Virus record (IMG/VR): IMGVR_UViG_3300046011_002895
Coordinates: 1-37,750 of that record
Length of the DNA stretch: 37,750 nucleotides
Strand: one strand, 5' to 3'
From: a virus
Shown here: one piece after another, positions 37,526 through 37,750 of the stretch
Layout: each line of letters begins with the position of its first letter
How positions within the stretch are numbered: the first letter of the stretch is position 1
Position numbers and translations under genes: made by a program
Notes under the pieces: model-generated
Seen by the model: only the letters and a program-made list of their open reading frames with translations
Told to the model about the DNA's origin: nothing
Database searches by the model: none

Positions 37526-37750
37526 TCAATACTCGGTTGTAAGAAAGAACAATTGAAACAGCCTACCATTTTCTTTGCTTTGACCAAAATAATCTACACT
37601 GTTATGAAATAAATCACTATGATAAAGCACTAGTCTATTATATCTATTACCAATTACGTCGTATAACTCCCATTTAGTCATATCTTGTGATTCGTAATTT
37701 TCTAGTTCAGATGCTCGAATAGCCCCAGTTTTTTTATATCTATAATCTTT
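37526..37750 (-). CDS. Partial CDS, DUF6445-like (C-terminal 74 aa)
   Basis: The open frame enters from the right edge and stops at TGA 37526-37528. The visible end reads NRYNRLVLYHSDLFHNSVDY and GRLFQLFFLTTEY. The arrangement Tyr-Asn-Arg-Leu-Val-x-Tyr-x-Ser-x-x-x-His-x-Ser-x-Asp-x-Phe-Gly ... Arg-Leu-x-Gln-x-Phe-Phe is that of DUF6445, a family related to 2OG-Fe(II) dioxygenases. If right, three oxygenase-type genes stand in a row here. The N-terminal part is outside the window. Confidence 0.65.
   Translation of the reverse strand, partial: KDYRYKKTGAIRASELENYESQDMTKWELYDVIGNRYNRLVLYHSDLFHNSVDYFGQSKENGRLFQLFFLTTEY

Overview
The window is a piece of a large, AT-rich T4-like myovirus genome (tailed phage, contractile tail). 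The evidence is a set of T4-family genes: UvsX recombinase, gp32 single-strand DNA-binding protein, large terminase gp17, a gp16-like small terminase, gp4 head-completion nuclease, tail sheath gp18, tail tube gp19, gp14- and gp15-like neck/tail proteins and a T4 gp1-type dNMP kinase. The style (N-terminal capsid-targeting peptides, 2OG-Fe(II) oxygenases, a long tRNA array, TAAATA-type late promoters) resembles aquatic T4-like phages of bacteria. The host cannot be named. Several promoters are near-perfect E. coli-type sigma70 sites and every tRNA gene encodes its CCA end, which points to a proteobacterium-like host (inference).

Layout. 1-2370 (minus): sixteen tRNA genes, probably continuing past the left edge. 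They are interrupted by a YkgJ-like CxxCxxCC gene and by a 470-nt non-coding block with two pairs of inverted repeats. 2371-2782: structured leader, two hairpins, a 43-codon ORF and a consensus sigma70 promoter. 2779-5953 (minus): 2OG-Fe(II) oxygenase, small unknowns, a seventeenth tRNA (Ile2-type) with its own sigma70 promoter, and a 536-aa protein with a capsid-targeting-like N-terminus. 6053-6380 (plus): three overlapping mini-genes. 6381-10709 (minus): cytidylyltransferase-cupin fusion, a UvsY-position gene, an acidic small protein, uvsX, an unknown gene and gp32. 10878-22575 (minus): head and packaging block with a 1172-aa mosaic protein, gp17, an HNH gene on the plus strand, a run of internal-head-protein-like genes including a 1023-aa mosaic protein, gp16 and gp4. 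22578-29239 (minus): tail block. 29317-32931: a zinc-ribbon gene (plus), dNMP kinase, neck candidate and two unknowns. 33002-36410 (plus): gp14-like, gp15-like, NUDIX. 36400-37750 (minus): two oxygenases and the end of a third related gene.

The most interesting signal is the pair of very large proteins at 10878-14396 and 17900-20971. Both look like strings of short cassettes (Cys/Lys-rich basic pieces, KKYG pieces, a DUF3008-like piece, AT-hooks, an EF-hand) separated by (I/L)xE sites that match the T4 prohead-protease consensus. Neighbouring genes carry short N-terminal peptides resembling the T4 internal-protein targeting peptide. I infer a cargo system of polyprotein-like internal head proteins processed inside the capsid.

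Other notable points: a terminator, late promoter and ribosome-binding site folded into one 38-nt element; a protein gene whose start abuts one tRNA and whose stop lies inside another; several TAAATA boxes so close to start codons that leaderless late mRNAs are possible; and an early promoter back-to-back with a late promoter between divergent operons.
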